Made by a program: the position numbers and the translations under genes
Notes under the pieces: generated by a model
Told to the model about the DNA's origin: nothing
Database searches by the model: none
The model's input: the letters and a program-made list of their open reading frames with translations, nothing else
Shown here: positions 58,098 to 64,000 of the stretch, one piece after another
Position numbering within the stretch: position 1 is the first letter of the stretch
How the letters are laid out: each line of letters starts with the position of its first letter
Source: Zygnema circumcarinatum
Taxonomy: Eukaryota; Streptophyta; Zygnematophyceae; Zygnematales; Zygnemataceae
Length of the DNA: 64,000 bases
Assembly: GCA_037447605.1 (NCBI GenBank)
Contig: CM074809.1
Coordinates: forward strand, 913,705 to 977,704
Reading direction: 5' to 3'

Positions 58098-60958
58098 ATG
58101 AAGCCATGGCGGCGGAAGGGGCATCTGGGATCTCCGTCCCGCTCTGCCCTTTTGCCTGTTTTGCTCCTTGCTTTATTTTACTTTGTTGTTGAAGCAAAGA
58201 CCTTCAAGAGTTCCCGATTGAGTAAGAAAGCAGTAGAGGAACCGCGGGCTGCTCCTGATTTGAGGAGGGATAGCGGCACTCAGGCGCCAGTGAGCATTGT
58301 GGAGGAAAGGAAGGAGAATTTAGATGTGTATAATTGTAGGGGGGAGGAGCGGGAGTACTCCGTGCGGTATGTGCCAGGTGGGCCTTTGAGTCATGTTAGA
58401 TTTACGTTTTTTTAAAGCCTACTGAGCTATAGCAGAGAATGGGAGATAAAAAAGAAAAAGAGGTAGCGTCTAGGAGAGAGATGAATAACCATATGGTCCA
58501 TAGAACCTCATAAAGTTTGTCTCGTCCTGGTCTTTGCCATCAACATTGAGCGCATATTTTCTGGCTCACAGAAACCCATTCGTCGAGTATTTGTTCAATG
58601 CGCAATTTCATTCCGCTCGACTGTTTCCATCATGCAATTTTTGAGTGACCATATACTTAAAAAATTCCGGCGACTCCTGTGGTCTATGTAACTGTCTCCT
58701 ACTGATATCTTTGTTACTGCATTTTTTTTGCAGGCTTGGCATCCGAAAAGTTTGTTGGTCTAGGATTCAGTGGAGAGCAGCTGAGCAAGGCCCGATTCCA
58801 CTTAGCAGACGCTCTCGCTTTGGCCAAGTCAACCGGCAGGACGCTCATCCTCCCCTCGTGCGGCAAGAGTGTGGTAGCGAGCGGATCTGGCGATGCCCTT
58901 CCCCTCTGTACATATTTCGACACAAACGAACTTGGTAAATTTGTAAACTGGGTTACAGAAAGTTACTTTTATCAGGAAATCGTGAACCGAAAGCTAATGA
59001 AACCGACGACCGTGACCGTTTTCTTGCTGAAGGAACAGCACGCCTGCCCTCCGGTAGGTGATGAACTACTCGCGAGACATTATAATTGAATCAATTTCAT
59101 GTGTTCCAGGTCACTTTTGAGTGGGTCCTGGAAATTTTGAGTCCGGTTGATACTATATTTCTTAGCTTTTCTGAGGTTAGGGCTTCTCCTCAGTAAGATG
59201 TCAGCGAGCTCCAGTTCGGGATTAGAAAAATAGAGCAGATTCATTCTTGTTGATTCCTTCACACCCCCTTCGCATCATTAAGGTCACCCTTCGGGAACAC
59301 TTGAAATGATACAGGCTTGTGAGACAATGCAGTGAAAGTACTTTCTTTTATGGGCTGCAGTTTACAGTTCGACGCTTTGGGAAAGACCTATCCGGTTTGG
59401 CACTGGGCAACCTCACATCTAACTGGGGACACGGAATTAAAGCGGTCTGCTTCAAATCCTGTCCTCCTAAAGGGAAGGGTCGACTTCACAACAGTCTTAA
59501 GCCAAAACTAGCTGCCCACGATGTAATTGTCTTGATTAAAGCTACTCCGAGAGTGTGCCATGTTCCGCATGAACTTGAGGTACACCATTTCTCATCCTTC
59601 CATGCTCACAATAGCGAAATTTCTCTTGTGCTCTGATGTTCCATTGGTTCCACTAGCCCTCTACTGTAAACCCATCAAACTTTCTCACGGGCTTCCTTGT
59701 TTTTGGGGGTAAAGATGCCACTGAGCTATGTCAAGTATCCTCTCCGACTTGAGAAAAGAGTGGCGGAATTAATTTCCGCAAAGGTAGGTCCGCGGTTCTT
59801 AGCAGTGCACTGGCGGATGGAGAAACTCGCGGAGGCAGAAGTGACAAGAGCGAAGTTCCGGAAATGCACTAAAGACCTCCTCCGCTCGGCGAAAGTGCTC
59901 ACAGAAAGCTGCAACTTAACCTCCGTATTTCTGGCCACAGATGTGGCCGTGGACGGCAGGTGAGAGCGGGGGCGAGTGCGAGGGAGGGAGGGAGGGAGGG
60001 AGGGAGAGCGGAGGAGGAGAGGAAGTAGGGGAAGAGAGCGGAGATTCTGTTTTATGGATTCGTACAAAGCTGTCTACAGATTATTGTTTCTCTTGTTCTT
60101 TTCTAAGTCTTAAACCGGATGGGAGCGCTTCTGCAGGCAGTATTCGAACTCAATGCGGTGGCTGCCAAAGCATTTTCACGAATGGATGAAGGAGGCTATG
60201 AAGGTACGCGTGTGAAGCATTACTGTTCACGGTTGTAGAGTTTTACAGAAGTCAGTGCAGTTCCTGTCGAGGAGGAGATATGTGCATTGAAATCATCAGA
60301 CAACGTCAATCTTAGAAGATTGAATAGCCTCTCATGAAGAGAAGTGTACGCTGTATGCTGCGCAATAGAAGCTTCTTATTCGCGATGAGTTGTTATGCCT
60401 TTGTATTCAGGAGCTACATAAGCATCTGCAGCCAATAACGTGGGAGGTCCTTGAACCCCAAGTGCTAACACTCGACTCAGGCATTCAGGTGAGCCCAAAA
60501 TGAGCAGCGAACCCATCATTCACTTAGCCACACAGCTGCCAACTTTATGCATTTGACAGGAAGCCCTTCGGTGTTCCATCCTGAAAGAGTCTGACGCATT
60601 TTGACAGAAAAAGTAACATTTGGTGCGGAGAATACCTCCAAAAACTCTTCTTTGGTCATATGATTGTGACATGGAGTGAGGGAGAGGCAATCATTTCGAC
60701 TTTTTTGTTTGTTTACAGGGAATTTTAGACAAGCTGATGTGCGTGGGAGCCCCCTACTTTCTGTACCCTCCGGCCCAATGCTTGGGGCAGCACAACCTGT
60801 TGGCTTCAAGCTTCACTCGCGAGATCGTGACTTTGAGACAAAACCGCGGCCGCAGCAACGCAAGCAGCAGAGCGTGGACGTACAAACTGAAAACTAGTTG
60901 TCAACGGGAGATAGATAAACCTTTGAAGACGAGGAAACAATGGAAGAAGAAGCCGTAG
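58098..60958 (+). CDS. Protein O-fucosyltransferase-like glycosyltransferase
   Basis: Seven exons (58098-58377, 58734-59053, 59361-59579, 59715-59959, 60137-60203, 60411-60488, 60719-60958) join in phase to 482 residues. A hydrophobic stretch near residues 16-32 (SALLPVLLLALFYFVV) is a signal anchor, placing the enzyme in ER or Golgi. GDP-fucose O-FucT hallmarks: GFSGEQLSKARFHLADALAL with ALAKSTGRTLILPSCG (N-terminal Rossmann half), FLAVHWRME with the HxR motif at 305-307, VFLATDV, and near the end LLASSFTREIVTLRQ, where SSFT is typical of the family. Acceptor protein or glycan is unknown. Upstream in-frame ATGs exist in exon 1; the one before the anchor was chosen. The acceptor of exon 5 has an alternative at about 60109 that leads to a stop. 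A (CTG)11 run follows the stop codon. Confidence 0.85.
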
Positions 60959-60964
60959 ACCACC

Positions 60965-61002
<38 letters not shown>

Positions 61003-63186
61003 ACAGGGAAATAAAATGAAGGGGGTCGGTCGGACACTCCGCCAGCATTGGTCGGTGGCGAGCGCGCGAAGGGGAAAGAGCCATCAGATTGGAACACGAA
61101 TTAATTATTTTATGTGGGGAAACTCAATTTTGAGTTACATTTTTAATTCTTTCATTACATCAAGCAGTCTTCCCAATAGTCCAGCGTGCTTGCTTTGCTT
61201 TGCCTTTCTTTGGCCTCTCTCTCTCTCTCTTCCACCTCTCCCGTATCTCCTCTCTCTCTCACGTCTCGCTTTCTCCCCTCTCCTCTCTCTCTCTCTCCCC
61301 TCTCGCTCTCTCCCCTTTCCTCTCATCTCTCTCTCTCTCTCCCCTCTCGCTCTCTCCCCTTTCCTCTCCTCTCTCTCTCTCCCCTCTCCTCTCTCCTCTT
61401 TCTTTCTGTCTGTTTGCGGGCGCTGCACCCATCCATCCCTTCACCTCCCCCGGTGGCTTACAGTAGTGGCGGAGGGGGGAAAAAAAAAACTTTCCCTCGT
61501 GGTTTCAACAACCGCGTTGTACCAGGCAGTATGAACCGTACGAAACTGTACGGGTCACCGGCGATGCCCTCGGCCCGGGGTTCCATGGAGCGGGTTTTAA
61601 CCGCGCCAGGTCGGATGGCGCGTTGTACGAAAGAGCCCTCCGCCCTGGCAGGTGCGGGCCCCACCACAACCGTGATATCCAATCAGAGCTCGCCATGTTG
61701 TCATCATTGTAACACGTGACATCAAAATTTGTTCTCGTCGTCAACGTGTCTGCGCACGATTGGCCAATGGTCATGTCCAGTCAAGAGAAGTTTTGCAGTA
61801 GTCTGCCGTGGCAGCCACGTTGACGCCACGTCATCAAAACGCGCACACATAGAACCGAGAAAAGCGTCGCACACGACGGCGTAGCGCTGCATGGAATCCC
61901 GCCCTGTGGCTCCCTTGTTGCCTCGGTGCAGATTAATGGTTGGCAGTGGTTGGCAGGGTCGCGAATCAACGGTTGGCAGCCATCCGATGGTTGATCCAAC
62001 GGTCTGAACTGCGCCCTAGCGCAGCGCTAAACGACAAACTCAGTCCGATGGCACTTGGCCTGCTGGCGGCGGCGGCGGTGAGAGCAGCCCTGCGTCAAAA
62101 TCGTCTTTGCTTTTTAATTTGTAAGCAATGGGTTGTTGACAGGCGGCCGCCATGGCGGAGCAGCAGGAGAGGCTTCTGATGGGACTGCTCCGTGAGTGAG
62201 CATGGCAGGATAAGGCAGCAAGAGGAGGCAAGGGAATGTGCAAGTAAGGGGTTGATGATAGCGCTTTCGATGCGGAGGACAGGGCTCCTCTCCAAAAGCT
62301 CCAATTCATAAAATAGCAGCAGAGTGGCACTTCAACAGTTTGTGTTGCAATGAGGAAAAGGTCTCTCTCCCGCACTGACACACACTCTCTCCCTCTCCAT
62401 TTTTCAATTACGACAGCTGCTGAATTGTCGCCGCTTCTTCTCTCCAATTCCCCGCTGTTTCTTCCCAAACGCGCTGTCAATCCCTCTCTCCTTCTCTTCC
62501 TCCGGCTCGCCTCTCTGTGTCTCTCTCTCACCATCCTCCGGACTGTAACAGCAATGCACCTTCTTAAAAAACTCTCCATCGCACAAGCAGTGTCACGCAC
62601 GGCAGCAATTACACATCTTGGTTTACTTTGCAATGAATGATATGGCACCACTGGAGTATAATACAAATATTGTTACACGAACCTTTAGGACACAGATTTC
62701 TACACCTTTGACTGGTACTACTCATGCGTGTCCGATGTGTGACGTCAGGAAAATCTGCACATTCACTACATAATCTACGCACTCTCTGCTGCATCTGCTG
62801 CAAAGAGAGCTAAAAAAACGCACCAGTCTTCTGTTATTTGGATTCCTAGCAAAATTGCGGCCACCCCATCTCACTACCTTACACCTTCCTTATATAGGCG
62901 TACCACTATATGTCCAAAACACCAGTCTGCTGAAATGTTTGGAGCATGTCACGCCATGAATAAACAGGGCCTACAGGTTTCAAATCACGTTACAGAGGCA
63001 GAGTTTCGACTAGTGCTGACCTAGGACTTCGGAGAGACTGACCCGCTGCTCTATCTTCAAAAAACGTCAAATGTCGAGAAGAGAGGGTGAGTGGAATTTA
63101 TCTTACCCCACTTCCCTCTCCTCTACCCCCAACAAGAATTCGTTAAATCCGAACAACTTGCCAGCAGCACACGAAGCGTGAAAGCC
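60959..63186. other. Intergenic interval, possible small gene
   Basis: Contains the (CTG)11 run, a long CT-rich plus-strand tract (61207-61405), GTACGAAACTGTACGG at 61537, several TTGGCAG repeats (61930-61980) and the palindromic CCGCCATGGCGG at 62148. On plus the last reads as a start (MAEQQERLLMGLLR) followed by a GTGAGT donor at about 62190. No further exon could be assigned. On minus the same palindrome opens a 38-codon frame. Confidence 0.5.
60968..61000 (+). repeat. (CTG)11 trinucleotide repeat just after the O-FucT-like stop codon
   Basis: Eleven pure CTG units begin ten bases after the stop (60956-60958) and are probably transcribed in the 3' UTR. Confidence 0.9.
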
Positions 63187-64000
63187 TCAAGCCTTGGAGT
63201 CGAAACAAGGTTCGGCCACAGACTGCAGATAGGTGTCCACCTCTCCGGTGCTCAGAAACAAGTTCAGTACAGCAGCGATGTCTGCTTCTGAATCATTGCC
63301 CTTTAGTTCATCACATTCCCCTCCTTTCTCTCCCCCAGCTATCCATGTCCCCAACTCTCCAGTCTTCCTTGTAACTTCCGCACTCCCACTTATCGCCCAT
63401 GCGTCGCTAGTAACACCCAAACTAGAATTTTTACTCGACTTGTCAACTATGCTGTCACAGTCGTCAATAAGAAAGCTTCCAGCAGCTGTAGATGTTTGAA
63501 GGTCTGTAGCTGCAGCTGCCTCTCCATGGACCATTCTTCCTCCATCTTCTCTCTCAGGCTTGACTTTTGCAACAGCAGTTTTCCAGGCATCTAGAGATTG
63601 TCTCCGAGGACGAGAACGAGGATTAGGAGTACTCCAATCTTCTAACGAGTACTGCCGAAAAGCTTCCTCAAAAACAAGCAGAAGTGCCGGATCAAAAATT
63701 GCGTCGTCAATTTCTGACTCATCGAGCAATTCACAAAACTGAAGCTCGTCAGTAGACTGTTGCAGGTCACTTGATGATGTGCTGACTATATCCCCGCTGG
63801 TCTCACTTGTAAAGTCGATTTTTCGAGATACTGGCCTCGACTTTGGCGGTTTTGGTGGAGTCGATGACAAAGTTTCAAGCTTCCAAGGAGCAGGAATGTC
63901 CTGCTTAAATGGACAATCAGATGAGGGAGATGGACCAGCTACAGAGTAAATAGAAGATACAGTAGGAGAAGTTGAAGCTGCCTCCTTTCCAGATGCTTCG
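63187..64000 (-). CDS. 3' part of an unidentified gene (cut by the window edge)
   Basis: One frame is open from the right edge to the stop at 63187-63189, about 270 residues, with no internal start needed. It is Ser/Asp/Glu-rich: PAPWKLETL, PKPPKSRPVSRKIDFTSETS, a more ordered stretch FDPALLLVFEEAFRQYSLEDW, and an acidic C-terminal helix-like block DSEADIAAVLNLFLSTGEVD. No domain is recognised. The gene continues to the right, so only the C-terminal exon is described. Confidence 0.7.
   Translation of the reverse strand, partial: EASGKEAASTSPTVSSIYSVAGPSPSSDCPFKQDIPAPWKLETLSSTPPKPPKSRPVSRKIDFTSETSGDIVSTSSSDLQQSTDELQFCELLDESEIDDAIFDPALLLVFEEAFRQYSLEDWSTPNPRSRPRRQSLDAWKTAVAKVKPEREDGGRMVHGEAAAATDLQTSTAAGSFLIDDCDSIVDKSSKNSSLGVTSDAWAISGSAEVTRKTGELGTWIAGGEKGGECDELKGNDSEADIAAVLNLFLSTGEVDTYLQSVAEPCFDSKA

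Noticed and set aside
62040-62666. 208-codon minus frame
   Set aside because: Arg-rich N-terminal half and no recognisable domain; crosses a GA-rich tract. Kept only as a note on the palindromic start.

Overview
This is nuclear DNA of a green plant, most probably a streptophyte (a land plant outside the seed plants, or a charophyte alga). Nearly all genes are split by GT-AG introns. The set includes plant-type families: MED16/SFR6, LIKE-COV, an AIPP1/EDM3-like RRM protein and ribosomal P1. Plant telo-box and TTTAGGG-type motifs occur near genes. Species was not inferred. The exon models below were assembled by hand from splice sites. The phases close in every named gene except one junction in MED16.

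Layout, left to right: ribosomal stalk protein P1 (+, 1595-3446); LIKE-COV membrane protein (+, 5162-7787); MED16 (-, 8861-16695); a membrane-anchored SAM methyltransferase (+, 17652-20329); a 3 kb repeat-rich interval with a TIR-bounded element (21801-22660); an AIPP1/EDM3-like RRM protein (-, 23468-26425) whose last exon lies beyond an AT-rich, transposon-bearing intron; an AlaX-type alanyl-tRNA editing protein (+, 26877-29511); DDB1 (-, 30365-39306, 20 exons); a CDPK/PPCK-like kinase without introns (-, 42122-43096); a DUF3253-type gene with an in-frame TGA (-, 45541-46810); a PUS1-type tRNA pseudouridine synthase (-, 47614-49841); an SLC41/MgtE-type cation transporter (+, 51064-53919); an unidentified gene (+, 55423 onward); a small basic protein (-, 56798-57076); a protein-O-fucosyltransferase-like protein (+, 58098-60958); and the 3' part of an unidentified gene that leaves the right edge (-, 63187-64000).

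The genes are unrelated housekeeping and regulatory functions: translation, transcription, RNA modification and editing, DNA damage/ubiquitin, transport and glycosylation. No operon-like or pathway cluster is visible. Several pairs are head-to-head and share short intergenic promoters (MED16/methyltransferase, RRM/AlaX, PUS1/SLC41, small basic protein/O-FucT). These spacers repeatedly carry GTACGG motifs, TATCG-rich runs, GCCACGTGGC palindromes and pyrimidine-rich (sense strand) leaders.

I see no defence, viral or biosynthetic system. The observations most worth checking are: (1) a TGA codon exactly where the DUF3253 motif has its cysteine; (2) a 918 bp GAGGGA-repeat intron in DDB1 that is a multiple of three and free of in-frame stops, so that retention would add about 306 Ser/Pro/Leu-rich residues; (3) the TIR element family and its relatives inside a host intron; (4) the repeated promoter motifs.
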